The position numbers and the translations under genes were made by a program. A DNA stretch of 64,000 nt from Trochalopteron elliotii. Taxonomy: Eukaryota; Chordata; Aves; Passeriformes; Leiothrichidae. Positions 11,602 to 23,851 of this stretch are shown in pieces. The stretch covers positions 1,236,566 through 1,300,565 of the forward strand of contig JANPWX010000108.1 of NCBI GenBank assembly GCA_024734555.1, given 5' to 3'. Positions within the stretch are counted from its first letter, which is position 1. The number at the start of each line of letters is the position of its first letter. The notes beneath the pieces are model-generated. The model worked only from the letters and a program-made list of their open reading frames with translations, was not told where the DNA came from and did no database searches.

Positions 11602-14600
11602 GTCCCTGAGTTTAGATAAACCTCAGATTCTGTGTAGAAATTGCCCGGCAGAAGACCAGACAGCCTAATAGGTATCAAAGGTGAGTGGTTCAAGCTGTAG
11701 ATCTTGAACCCATGATTAGGATGGTACAATAGCAGTCTTTATCAGAAAATTCCTGGATCTTCTCATGTACAGTATATGTTAGACCACATCTTTGTTATGT
11801 GTTTTGCGTAAAGAAAAAAAGGTAGGTAATATATTGTAAGAGATTTTGCTTTCATTGGATTTGATCAGTGGTCATTTAGTGTAGGAATTATGTAGGGATG
11901 TGATAATGCTCAGTGATTACTTCTCATCTTTGCTTGTAGATATGTCACTGAAGCAGATGGAAAAATAAGCAAAATCAAGAAGCTTGTGGTGAAAAAAATG
12001 TGCCACACTAAGCAAAATATACTAGGACTGTGTCAGTACTATAGTATCTCACACTGTCATGCAGGCATTACTCCAAAATCATTTATATATATACATTCAT
12101 GTATGTCAGTGACAAATTAAAGTCTAGATAAGAATTTCAAAAGCCACTGAGGTGCTTTAACTCTTGATTCGTTGAGAGTGTGAGCAGCCCTCGCTAATTC
12201 ATCTTGGCAGAAGGGAGATCATCTCCATTTTTAGCTGGATATTTAAGGACAAAATATGTTAAGATTAAGTGAGGTGTGTCCAAGTCATCTATTCCTTTCC
12301 TCTCACTCTTTGAATCTGTGAATCTGAAAGTGGGACAACTTCTGACAATGCTGCAGCAAAGAGAAGTCAGCTTCCAAGCATAGCTGCTGTAACAGGCAGA
12401 GCAAGGGTGATAGGAAGAGTACCTAGTGACTTGCTGGAGAAAGGTGATATTTGTAAACTATTACTGTGGCTATTTCTTACACTGCTGATTAGCTAAAATG
12501 CCTGTAGCATCACATGAACATGACCTTATCTTGTTTTAGGTATCAGTTCAAGTGTGGTCCCCAAATTCATCATTCCAGTGTTATTCCATAGAGGCAGCTC
12601 TGAACAAGTGGGAAGATGAGAAAACCCTTTCCACTCTTATTTGGTCTTGTATCACATTGGGGTATAGAGGTGAGAAATGAAAAGAATGAGAAGGGAAAAC
12701 AGAAAAGCAGGCAAAAAATACTATAATTATTCCTTTGTATTTTTACCTCTAAATTTAAGCCTTCTGTAGCATTTATACTTTTCTCTCCCTTCTGGTTTGA
12801 TTAATTTTTATTTATTTGGTTATCATGTGCTGTTCTTCATAAGCCCAAGTTATCTTTTAGTTTAATAAAGCTCTCTGTTGGAGTTGTTACTCCTACTGGC
12901 CTAATTACGATAAAAGTCTTTCCAGAAAGAATACATTGAAATTCAATAACAGATGAAACTGTTTATATAGACCATTAAATTGGCACTATATTATTCTCAA
13001 ACAGCAAATACAGGAAAGCTTATTTAAATCAATACATTTTTTGACAGACATATCACTAGGTTTTTTTCTTCTTCACATATCCAGTCCATAAATTTCAGAA
13101 AGGCAAACTGCCACAAGAGAACTTCATGCAGGCAGTCCAGAAAATTAGTTCAACAAGAAAATTAAGCCCTGATATTTTGCACACCAGTATGTTGTCAGAT
13201 GATTGGTTATTAGTCACATCACTTTTATTTTGAGCATCTCTGGCAGAACTGTGTTCCTTCAGTGGATGATTTTCTTTTTATTTTTTTATTTAATTACTAA
13301 AAATAATTTGAATATGAATAATGCATTCAGATAATGTGTGTCTGCATGTACGCAAATACTTTAGAATTTCAGGGAAATTGCCTGTACACACAGAGACACA
13401 GCAAGGCATCCCAAGATAAGCCATTTTCATCCAGTCTGATAAGTTTCTATCTACAATATTCTGGTCCTGTTAATACTGGAATGCTTATTCCACATGTTCC
13501 CATTTTATCTATATCTGGCTTCATAAATCAATGCTGATGAGGTTTAGCAATGTCCTGGCCACAACATCAAAAGGAAATGAAGTCTGGTACTACCCAAACA
13601 CCAAAGCATTAGCAGTTTTCTCATTTTCTCTCTGTTTGCCTCCTGTATCTTCCCTTGACCAAATAAGATTCTAGTACTGCATTTAGCTAATTTATTATTA
13701 CATTTTATAATATAAACTATAGGCAAATAGTTTCCTTAGCACCTCTAGCATCAACTGAAACTTCCATTTCAAATTCAGGTCTGATTTCAGGTGTGTTTGT
13801 AATTTCAGCGGTTTTCAAGTGGAGCAATTCTCTAATATCTAAGGGCAGTAGCAGTCCAAGAGTAGTCAGATTATTACCACCAAAACAATTTATTCTGAAA
13901 ATGTGGTGAACGACCTCCACTGTCAGGCATCAAAAGCTTCAGAAAGCTACTGGCACTGACTCTCACCGTTTTGTAGAACTTTGGAAGCCATGACAGATTG
14001 GTTCAAAGATGCAGAATAACCTAATTTCACTAGCTGACTAAACTGACTAGTGTATGTCAATTCTCCTCTAAGAAAGCCACTGTATCCAGGACACCAGACT
14101 GGCTCAGGAGTCTTTCAGAAAGTATGTTGGCTACCTCTGCTACATGTACTTCTGGGTGGTTCACTGTTACCTATGCCCTTGAAACTTAGAAATTCCCTCT
14201 GAAGGCATGTATTCTCTCTTTATGTATCTGTCCCAGCGTAAAATAATTTGTATTGCAGTTATGAGGAGATTCTGGCCCCTCTTCATTTTTGTTTGCTACA
14301 AATTTAAGTAGTCTTATCAATTATCATTCTGTTGTTCAAGGCTGCAAGCACTGAGGATCACAATGAGTTCTGCCCTTTAAGGACAAATTGTCAAGACAGA
14401 AGTTTCAGAAGACCTCCTATTTACTAACATAATTTGCTAACATAGGTGGTGCTCCATAGAGCACCACCTGCCACAGAGGTTCCTTTGGTTAATGTTTCAA
14501 TAAAAAACAGTGAAAGGTGGGTCACAAAGGGTCGGTGCTGTGTTTGGTGTCACAAATTGTGGCCTGTCATTACACATGTCACCATCATCACTTTGATATC

Positions 14601-16045
14601 TCTATAGAATGTGGTGAAATGTTAGCTACTTTGAGTGCTCAATCTCTTGTCAACTTATCTCCTTCATGGAGCTTCCATATTTTCTCAGGGACTCCAGGTC
14701 AACACAGTACACGTGTAAGGTCACATTCAATAGTGTATCAATGTTTTTGACACTAAGAAAATGAGAAGTAATACTTTCTTTTTTAAGAATAACTGGATGC
14801 AAATTATTGATAAGTGGATACACATTCATTATGTGATGCCTATATAAAAGTAAATGATTACTCTTATACATCAATATTTGTTGAAAGGATGCAGAGATTA
14901 TATAATATATAATCTAAAGAATCATGAGAATAAGGCAGATCAGACTTCACATTGTGCTTTACAAGATCCTCCACTCTGACGATAATCCCAACTTCTGCTA
15001 ACCCTGTTTTATTAAATCTGATTCTTCAGAAATGGTATCATGAAGAAGCAGGAAGACCTGCATGATAGTAGATATTAGCATCAGTATATTAGGAAGAGAT
15101 ATTTAGGAGTGATAGTGGATCAGATACAAAGAAATGGGAGCTACGTTTTTATTTAGAGTTTGCTATACCTAAAGCTACATTATGAATAAGAACATGTCTC
15201 TTTCCTTCAAAAAAGAATGTAGTTACAAACATGAATGACAGCATGATATCTTCATTTCAACTGCTGGCTGCTGTGGCTGTTGGGACTGAAGGTCTGATTA
15301 AATTGGCATTATAAAGGAATTCTCTCCCATTTTCTTTCATGTGCCCCACAGCCCTGGATCACTTATTTTGTCTGTTCCCACTGTCTCATATTTTCAGACA
15401 CATTCATTTATCACAAAGCAAGGCACTTTCCTGTTTGTGTTTCCACTTTATTCTAAAGGACACACAGAGAAGCATTACAGGAATGCAGGGTTGCAGCAAA
15501 TAAATTGTCTGCACTTAGTCTGCAATATGTCTCTGCAGCCATTCAGCCTTGTATGATTTCTTGTTGCAGAGATAGAGTTAAAAGGCTTCTTGTAAACAAC
15601 CATTTAATACAGCATTTTCTGATGACGTGACTCTTTGATCTGTTTTTCTGCTGAGAACTGTAATATATACTACAGAAATTTTATGTTCTTTGTAATGAAA
15701 TGTCTTAAAGTCTCATTTAATAATACAGTTGTCTGTATATCTCAAAAATATATGGCATACAGTAATTCAACTGGAATCAGATTGCCATGCAGCTCCCACA
15801 AATCTGAACGTTTCATACCAAAGAAATTAAAAAATCAACAGTTTCCAGAAGAATTAAAGGAAGTGTCACAACTTGAGGCATTGATGAGCTATACTAGACA
15901 AAGTGATAGTCATCACTACATTTACTATGTTTGTTACTGGAACAAAACACTGATAGGACAGAATCTCCTCAGTAGCATTCCTATTCATATACACATATAT
16001 AGTACATTGCCCTCTCTCAAGAAAAAAAGTTAAATACATACTGTT
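11602..16045. other. AT-rich stretch with no recognisable gene
   Basis: No gene, RNA gene or element recognised. A hairpin at 14444-14469 is listed separately. The 132-codon frame at 15635-16033 (plus) starts in AT-rich DNA, has no recognisable domain and ends in an A-run beside a microsatellite; I regard it as chance. Confidence 0.55.
14444..14469. repeat. Perfect hairpin (11-bp arms, 4-base loop)
   Basis: AGGTGGTGCTC and GAGCACCACCT are perfect reverse complements around the loop CATA. The arms are GC-richer than the neighbourhood, so the stem is stable for its size. It lacks the length of a microRNA precursor. The word GCTAACATA also occurs just to the left. Confidence 0.9.
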
Positions 16046-16128
16046 CAAACAAACAAACAAACAAACAAACAAACAAAAGCAAACAAAAAAAAACCCCACA
16101 AAAAAACAACCCCAACCCCAAACTAGAA
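16046..16128. repeat. (CAAA)n microsatellite and A/C-rich tail
   Basis: Eight perfect CAAA units (16046-16077) run into an A-rich stretch with short C-runs to about 16128. The DNA is almost free of T and G on the plus strand. Confidence 0.95.
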
Positions 16129-17027
16129 AGGATTTCTACAATACTATAGATGATTTTTTTCTTTAATTATTATATGAAGTCTTTGACAGCAGAAGGAGTC
16201 TTGTAATAGAAGCCAAAAAACCTCAATTCCTTACTAAGTACTTCTTATTTATGTCATTGCAACCTGCAGGCATGCTTTCTAAACTAAGCAAATGATTTGT
16301 GATTTGCATGGAATGAACACCTAGGTTCAGTATGATATATATAGTCACCTAAAGCTTTTTACTTCCACTTTTTTGTTTTTATCTTAACATATTCTAAAAT
16401 ATTTTTACTGTTCAGATGAAGTTTAACTTTGAAAATATAAGATTGCATTGAAATATAAATATTTGGAAAACTACTTGTTGAAGGGTTATCAGAAAACAAC
16501 AGAGTCTCTGATCTAACGTAACTAAAACATGCATTTTAAAGTAATTTTGGAAATTAGTATTTTCCCTCCTAAAGTCTCTTAGACTGCTGTTGTTTACTTT
16601 TTATTTTTTTGCTTAAACTACATGTTTTCAGAGACCAAACACCATGTGTTTGATATTTTTTTTTCATAATGATTCTACCATAGACTAAAATTAAAAATTA
16701 ACAGTGCAGAAAAAATTCAGGTGTATTTAAGCTCCACAGTCTCAACAAATTGCAGTATTCTTGTGTTTATTTTTCATTTCATTCTTCTGCTGAGAAAGAA
16801 AGATTTCATTGTAATTGTCTATTTTTATATGGATGGCCTCATTCACAAGACACTAAAGTTTCTGTTTTTCAGGTTGGTTTATATTTGTTTCTATAATGTG
16901 CACAATTGGAAAAGCAATGGCTTGAAAATGAAAATATTTGACATGAAGCAAACATGAAGATAAGTCAATATTTTTGTGTTGTAATAATATTTACATTGAA
17001 TTTATATTTGTATAGTGTGGGTTTGGG
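16129..17027. other. AT-rich stretch with no recognisable gene
   Basis: Nothing recognised. The frame at 16721-16957 (plus) is AT-driven and hydrophobic, and I treat it as chance. Confidence 0.6.
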
Positions 17028-17066
17028 TATATATATCTATATATCTATATATCTATATATATATCT
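17028..17066. repeat. (TATATC)n / (TA)n microsatellite
   Basis: An alternating TA tract interrupted by C in a regular eight-base rhythm (TATATATC, CTATATAT). Confidence 0.9.
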
Positions 17067-18796
17067 TTTACAGTTTTTCTTCAGAAATTATCGTATCTGA
17101 TGAGAAAACTTCTTAAGGCATCCCATCAGGCTTCAAAGGGGTTTTAAATACTTTTATTTTCTTTTTCTTCTTTGAATATCCAAGGTCACACTCAGACCAC
17201 CAAAGTTAGAAAAACAGTATCTAAGTATTGAATTTCCCAAATCATCAGTGCAAATACACCATATTAAGACAATGTGTTTTTTGTACAGTTAACAAGAGAG
17301 GCAGAGACTTCTGAAAAATGGCTAATAAATTCTCTACACTATCAAGACAACTGTTCTAGAGTTCTCTGTGTGGAAGTCAGTAGATTATGGGTCCCTTTCA
17401 ACTCAGATTAGGTAAAATTCTGGGCCCACTGATTTGGAGCATCAGTCTTCTGAAATTCAGATGGGAATCCATGCAGAACTTTACTGAGCTCCTGAAATGT
17501 CTATGTTTAATTCAGGAGCTCTAAGACAGGCTATCTACTGAGGAATTGATTGTCCTTGACCAAGGGAATATAATACAACAACTCCCACATCCCAAGAAGG
17601 AGGTCTCAATCACATCTCCTGATGAGGAACATGATATTATCTATCTGTGTAAAGAAAAAAAAAATTGTGCTTGCAAACATCAAAGAGAGAAAAGGGCTAA
17701 AAAGGAGAGTAGGAAGCAAGATTAGGGCACTTAGTGTCAGGGAGAAGGATCTTGAGTGGATTAGATTGGTGAAAATAAAAAAAAATAAATTGCTATGGTG
17801 GTTTTGTCCCTGAGCCTGTTTACTGTAATGTAGATAATCATCTTCAATTGACTTGCTTGCTCTCAGTAAAAGTAAGACCTGCTCATGCCTTGCAGGGCAA
17901 TGTCTTAATTTTTTAACTACAAATGAATTAAGGGTTCAACTCCATAGACATCTTCAGTGTTTTATGAGTCAAAGCTTAAACTAAAACAATGAACTCTCCA
18001 TACTAAGCCTTCTTTTTTCTTTTTCATTCTTTTATTCTTTAATTTTTTTAGTTTTGATACTCAAAAATCAATGTAACATTGAATAATATTGACATCAGGT
18101 TTTTGAAAGTTAATTTAGTAATTTAAATACATGTAATTATTTCTCTTGTTCGTTTGGAGAAGGAAGGATGAAGATGAGGTGAGACTCAAAGGAGTTCAAA
18201 ACCTGGGTTTTGTGCCTCTGGAAAATGAATATAGAGGTGGGGAAGTAGAAAAACAAATTATAAATCCCCAAGGATGATAAGAAATTGCTGTTGTGAGGGC
18301 TAACCATAAGTTCTGCTTCCAGGGGTTTGAATGGAAGTGTACCTCACAACCAGATGTGCAGTATTTTCTGATGAAGACTGAACAACTGAATGTTATTCTC
18401 AGCTCTTCATCACTGCATTCCCAGGGTATTTTATTCTTCTGTAGTTAAAAGCAGAATCAAAATATTGCCAAATTCTGACATTGTGTGAAATTCATCTCTT
18501 TCTGCACAAAAAAATTGAGCTGTGGAGTTGGAATGACACTTCTTTAGCACGTTTTATTTAGAATAGAAGAAAGGGAAGCAATTCAAAATCATACCAAAGC
18601 AGTGAGATATGATGAATGTAAGTGAAATGAAAAAACTACCTAGTAAGTTGATTTCTGACATTTCTAAAATTATACTTGTAAAAGTCAAGAGAATGGATTG
18701 AAAAATCCTTTTTAAGATTTAAACTATTCATATAGAGAGAGTCAACATCATTATATCACGTAGATAAGTCTTCTACAACACTTTTTTTTTTTTTTC
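17067..18796. other. AT-rich stretch with no recognisable gene; possible CR1 tail scrap
   Basis: No gene. The stretch 17385-17440 contains GGGTCCCTTTCAACTCAGAT, which resembles the 3' tail of CR1 (GGTCCCTTCCAACTCA type), so it may be a very short plus-strand CR1 remnant; I hold this at about 0.4. A T-run at 18782-18795 lies directly before the CR1 copy that follows. Confidence 0.45.
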
Positions 18797-20042
18797 CCAG
18801 GGACTGAAATAGAAGCAGCAGTAAGTTCCTGGAGTGTGTGGAAGAGAACTTCCTGACACACCTGGTGAGGGAGCCAGCTAGGGAAGGCACCCCATTGGAC
18901 CTGCTGCTTGTGCACAGAGAAAGACTGGTGTGTCATGTGATGGTTGAAGGATGTTATGGGCACAAAATGATGGTTCCAAATTCTCAGAGAACTTAAACTT
19001 CCAGAGGGCACTTTGGTCTCTTTAGGAAACTTTTTGAGGGAGCCCCTTGGGGTGCATTTCTAAAGGGCAAAGGGGTCCCAAAAGCTGGACATTCTTCAAG
19101 GTGGAGATCTTAAAGATGCAGGTGCAGGCCATCCGTATGGGCCAAAAGACGAGTCAGAGGGGAGGGAAATCAACCTGCCTGAACAGAGAGGTAGCTTTCC
19201 TTGTGCTCAAGATAAAAAAAAGAGAGAGTTTATAACCTTTGGGAAAAGAGGCAGGAAACTCAGGAGAACTACAAAGTTTTCATAAGGTTATGCAGAGATA
19301 AAAAGCTAACTAAAACTTATATTGGCAACTGCCATAAAAGATAATAAAAGATCTTTCTATAACTGAATAGGCAACATAAGAAAGGCTAAGGAGAATCTCC
19401 ATCCTTTATTGGCTGTGGGGGCACATAGCAACAAAGAATGAGGAAAAGGCTGAGGTACTTAATGCCTTCTTTGCCTCAGTCTGCAACAGTAAGAACAATT
19501 GTTTCTCAGGGTATCTAGTCCACTGAGCTGGGTGGAATTCAGGGACAGGAAGCAGAATGAAGCCTCCATAACCCAAGCAAAAGTGTTAGGTGCTGATGTG
19601 CTGGGGTGTGTACAGGTAAGGCCAACAGAGCTGGTGAAAGGTCTGGAGCACAAGTGCTATAAGGAGCAGCTGAGGGAACTTGTATTGTTCATCCTGAAGC
19701 AAAGGATGAATAAGGGAGCCTATCACTCCCTGCAAATATGTTAAAGGAGGTTTTAGCCAGGTGGGGATTTATCTATTTCCAAGTAATAAACAATGAGAGG
19801 AAATGGTCTCAGGTTACCACAGGGAAGGTTTAGATTGAATTGTAGGAAACCTTTCTTCCCTGCAAGGTTTGTCAGGAACAGACCTCCCAGAGAAGTGGAG
19901 GAGTCCTCATCCTTAGAGGCATTTAAAAGTTGTGTAGATCAGGTACTTACAGACATGGTTCAGTGGTGAACTTGGCCATTCTGGGTTAAGGGTTGAACTA
20001 GATGATCTCAAATATAATTTAAAACTTAAATGATTTGATGTT
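18797..20042 (+). mobile_element. CR1 LINE copy with internal deletion of the RT core
   Basis: The left part encodes a broken CR1 ORF2 fragment. Near 18830-18950 one frame reads LECVEENFLTHLVREP, then GTPLDLLLVHRERLV, the end of the apurinic-like endonuclease domain. The SDH-type catalytic position is lost (GHKMM). The linker follows to about 19460, and the start of reverse transcriptase is seen in GAAAAGGCTGAGGTACTTAA (EKAEVLNAFFASV). At about 19585 the sequence jumps to the 3' end of CR1 (CTGGTGAAAGGTCTGGAGCA at 19630), so the RT palm and thumb are absent. The 3' end includes AACTAGATGATCTC near 19994 and a decayed tail. Frameshifts and stops make it non-coding. Confidence 0.92.
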
Positions 20043-21744
20043 TCTAACCCCTTTGATTCCCACTTCTCCAGCCAAGAGAATGAGATGTTGTGTGATCCTT
20101 AAAACTTTTATATTTTTAACATAAATTTATAGCATCCTATAATGCTGTGCTACAATGATCTGATTTTTATTGTTGTTTTATACCTCACTGTGTATTGCTT
20201 GCTAACAGGGTATTCCTCCCTCCTTACCTTTTGATTGAAGTATTCGGCATGCTTCAAGTGTAGGTATTCAGCATGGTGTAGGCATCAAGCTTCAATTTTG
20301 ACTGAGAAAATAATGCATAAGAAAATCTACTGAGTTGTGATTTAAGAGCTGTTAGGTGTCACCTCCCAGACCTGAATATGATTAAAATACTTGAGAAATT
20401 ACAGGTGCTGTTTCTGCCATTAGAGAAAAGTAAGACTGTAAACTTTGGCAGACTGGTTTTGCCCCTTTGAATTTTCTCTCAGGCAATTTTTCTGAGGTAA
20501 AATTTAATGTATAAACTGATTTTTAAAGATTATGTAAGAAGGATTCAACCTGGATTTATTGATTACAAGGAAGGAACCCTTTAGACCCTCTAGGGTATCT
20601 GATGTTGCCTGTTGTATTGGGGTGAGGGCAAAAAACAGCTGAAAACAGCTGGTTAGCCTTAGTAAACTTTTGACCTACCATTTCTGTGTGAATGAAGTTT
20701 GAAGAATGTTATTTACATGTCACTGCTCCTGAGTACGCACCAAAGTGTTAAATTTATTTCCTTGATAATCAGATTGCTAATATTACCTTTTTTTGTATGC
20801 TGTAATTGTTTGATAACAATAGAAATACAACAAATAGCTTATCTGTAGATTTCTCCTTGCGCTTGGTGGTTGCAGAAAAAAAATGAAACACTATTAAACC
20901 ATGACTTTGGTGCAATATAGCCTATTTCCTGTGAATAATTGACAGAAATATAGTAAAATGTTAGTGGTAAATTTGAAGTGGCATGCACAGTATGTGTTTA
21001 GAATGTTTATACAGTCTCCAATTGATTCTGAGGGAGCTCAGACTAATTGGAAATAAGGTTTATGTGCAGCGAAGCAGTGAACCAGTGATATGGTGATACT
21101 GTAGAAGTGATTCCTGCCTCTGGCAATATTTTTATACATATCTGCAAAGCTCAGGAAGCTTTAAAATTCTGAATTACTTAAATAATAGTAATACATAATT
21201 TAGTAAATGTCTCTAGGTTTACAGTATTTCAAATACGCAGCTCTCCTATAAGAGAGAGAAGGAAGGATTAGCACTTTGTCCTTTCTCCCTTCAGTACTGT
21301 TAGAAGGAACTGTAAAACTTGTTTTCACAAGCTGAGCAAATGATAGGTGGTATTTGAATCCAGGGATATTGAATTCTGGTTATTCAGTCCCATCTTTGTC
21401 AGGGACAGGAAGTGATCAACAGAGAACTGCTCATTTCGCAGGGGTAAACATGTTTAAAACTATTCAAACTAATAACCTCGAGTTATCATTCAACAGCTTT
21501 CAAACAGTAAAACTGTCCTGACTTGTAAATTGACCTTAGTATAATAAACTGTGGCTGTGATGGCCAGAACTTGAAATACTAAGACCTTTGTTAGGGATGT
21601 CCACTGATTAATCCAAACTAGCAAACAAGCACCACAGAGTGCTCTGCTCACTCCCTGTTTACCTGATACGATGAGGGAGTGAATTGAAAGGCAAAAGTAA
21701 GAAAACTTTTGTTGAGATGGCAACAACTTAGTAACTACAACTTA
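20043..21744. other. AT-rich stretch with no recognisable gene
   Basis: Nothing recognised. The minus-strand frame at 21490-21726 is unremarkable. A run of ATT/ACT triplets begins near 21745 and appears to belong to the LTR that follows. Confidence 0.6.
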
Positions 21745-22196
21745 GTATTATTATTACTACTACTACTACTACTGCTAATAATAATAATGAAAGTTACAAA
21801 AAATAAAGAGAAGTAAAACACAGGAGAAACGATGCAAATGAAAACAATTGCTCATCACCATCAGACTGATGCCCAGACAGTTCCCAAGCAGTGGCCCCAA
21901 GGCCAGCTTTCTGCCTAGTTTATATGCTAAGCATAGTGCATTAGGCATCAGATATCCTTTTTGTCAGTTGGGGTTGGTTGTTCTGTCTCTTTCCCCTCCC
22001 AGTTTCTCCTGCAACCTGAACCTGCTTGCTGGCAGGGCATGAGAAGCTGAAAAGTCCTTGACCTAGCATAAGCACTTCTCAGCAACAACTGAAACATCAG
22101 TGTGTTATCAACATTATTCTCATCCTAAATCCAAAACACACCACTGTACCAACTATTAGGAAGAACATTAACTCTATCCCAGCCAAAACCAGGAGA
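21745..22196 (-). mobile_element. ERVL-type LTR, minus strand, 3' part missing
   Basis: Read on the minus strand this matches the common avian ERVL-like LTR. The element start is at the right (plus strand ...CTCTATCCCAGCCAAAACCA, ending near 22196). Blocks seen on the plus strand, right to left, include CATCCTAAATCCAAAACACA, ACATCAGTGTGTTATCAACA, CATGAGAAGCTGAAAAGTCC and CCAGTTTATAT-like sequence near 21918. The trinucleotide run (21745-21789) corresponds to the low-complexity part near the LTR 3' end. The terminal U5 part is missing, so this is a truncated solo LTR. No coding region accompanies it. The family name is from memory; the relation to the LTRs at 27347 and 33618 is visible in the sequence. 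Confidence 0.85.
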
Positions 22197-23136
22197 GTAT
22201 GTTAGGGCCAGAGATGTTAGTACTGGTAAGAAACGTGTACCCTAATTACAGTAATGACTTCAGGATTGAAATATTTAGGGTAGAACTATAAAAGGCATCT
22301 GGAATGATTTGTTTTAGAGAATGAAGTTCTGAAAAGGCTACATTTTTTTCTTGTTAATTTTCTTCTTTTAGAACTACAGTTCTCTTCTCTTCTCTTTTCT
22401 AACTTTTCCTGTGGCTATGTAGTTTTTCCTTATTCTATGCACTGCATGCACAATGGCTTCACTTACAGAAGTCCAGATATTTTTTTCTTTCTTTTTTTTT
22501 TTAATCCCTCCCATTTATTACTGCTTTTTTTCTGTTTTCCAGAAAGAAATTGCTTTTCCTGTGTTACTGAAATTAAAGCTGATTATTTTTTCCAGTACAT
22601 GTGTGTGGGAACACAGACAGCTAGGTCTGTTTTGCTTTCTCACTCATATAACAGAGGGTACTCTGGTGTTTCTAAGACAGCTGTCAACTGGACTTGAAAG
22701 AATAGCACAATTTTCTTTTCCACTGCTAAGAGGTACAATGAAAAAGGACGCAAAAATTTTTATGCCTTCAGAAGTTTCCTTACCAAGACTAGGAAGGATT
22801 TTTCCTCTCCTCTTCATTTTTCTCTATTTCTTGCAAAGATAGAAATAAGAAGCCAGACTTTCATAATTTCAGGTGGGGAAGACTAGAAGACAATGTTGTA
22901 ATGAGGCATCTAGTCCCATGTGTTCTGTTTAGCTAAGCATCCTTTGGCTGCATTGGAAGGAGAGTAACACAAGGAAATGAGAAGAGGAAAAGAAACATAA
23001 AAGATCAGGAAGCTGGTCTAAGCTGTTAAAAAGATGACCATTTAAAATTTGTTTCTATTTGTTTTAATGCTGAAAATAAACATAGCTATTCCAACATTAA
23101 ATTCTCCAAAGATTTAAATAAACACTTTGACAAATG
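22197..23136. other. Stretch with no recognisable gene
   Basis: No element recognised. Pyrimidine-rich tracts at 22380-22410 and 22487-22545 end in AG and so resemble splice acceptors, but no coding exon follows. The frames at 22437-22697 and 22453-22842 run out of the poly-T tract and are chance. Confidence 0.5.
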
Positions 23137-23142
23137 GGGTAA
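23137..23142. repeat. Left target-site duplication of solo LTR
   Basis: GGGTAA directly before the TG of the LTR, repeated exactly after its CA end at 23846-23851. Six bases is the duplication length typical of betaretrovirus-like (ERVK) integration. Confidence 0.9.
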
Positions 23143-23845
23143 TGTGGAGGCCCCGGAGGGCTGCGCAGAAGGAGCAGAACTCCTGGCACTTCCCTGGAGG
23201 GCACCCAGCCCTTAACACAATTAGCCAACCCCCGGTCACAGCCAGCCAATCCCCTGTTGCCCAAGGCATGCAGTTCAATTACTTCCGGATATGTTAATGA
23301 CTCTATCCCTGATTGGTTGTTGTGTTACCCTAGAGTTCTCTACTTTGATTGGTTCTTTTTGGATCCTTCCCCTGATTGGTTAACTTTTCAATCCACACCC
23401 CTATTGGTTGTTTTACCAAACCCCACCCCCTGGTTGTGCATAAAACCCCAACTCTCAGAAGGATCGGGGCTTCGGAGAGTCATCGGTTCCGGAATAAAGA
23501 GGGTCCTGGAGACGTTCCCTGACTCCTGTGATTCTCTCCTGCGCCGCCCGGGAAAAGCCCTGCCTTTGACACATTGTATCAATAGTGCCTGGAGAGCTGG
23601 CCGGCCTGCTTTGGGCACAGTGTATCAACAGCCTATGCCTGGAGAGCTGGCAGGCTCGGTTGCCTAGGCAACCCTTCACAACAGAGCTGGTGGCTTGGTT
23701 GCTTAGGCAGCCATTCACTAAAGAGCAAATCACTAAGCCCGAGTGCCTGTGCCCCCTGAAATTGAGGCCGTCCTTCTCAGGGCGACTCACCAGGAAGGTC
23801 GCAGCACCCAGAAAACCCTCGCCAGGGCCTGGGCAGTCGGCGACA
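23143..23845 (+). mobile_element. Solo LTR of an ERVK-like endogenous retrovirus, full length
   Basis: A 703-base segment starting TGTGGAGG and ending GGCGACA, flanked by a perfect 6-bp duplication. U3 carries four inverted CCAAT boxes (ATTGG at 23312, 23348, 23375 and 23403) and a TATA-like CATAAAA at 23439-23445. AATAAA at 23493-23498 is the polyadenylation signal. The downstream part holds two imperfect internal duplications (23568-23735). The sequence is GC-rich against AT-rich flanks. No gag, pol or env lies next to it, so it is the product of recombination between the two LTRs of a provirus. Class assignment rests on the 6-bp duplication; the family name is unknown to me. Open frames inside it are chance. 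Confidence 0.88.
23300..23450 (+). promoter_or_regulatory. LTR U3 promoter: four inverted CCAAT boxes and TATA-like box
   Basis: GATTGGT occurs at 23311, 23347 and 23374 and TATTGGT near 23402, spaced 36, 27 and 28 bases apart, with CATAAAA about 35 bases beyond the last. ATTGG is the binding core of NF-Y, and such arrays are known in retroviral LTR promoters. Whether it is active now cannot be seen. Confidence 0.7.
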
Positions 23846-23851
23846 GGGTAA
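23846..23851. repeat. Right target-site duplication of solo LTR
   Basis: GGGTAA immediately after the LTR's CA end, identical to 23137-23142. Confidence 0.9.

Noticed and set aside
14444..14469. MicroRNA precursor
   Set aside because: The stem is only 11 bp with a 4-base loop, far too short for a precursor.
15635..16033. 132-codon plus frame in AT-rich DNA
   Set aside because: No recognisable domain, codon composition follows the base composition, and it ends at a simple repeat.
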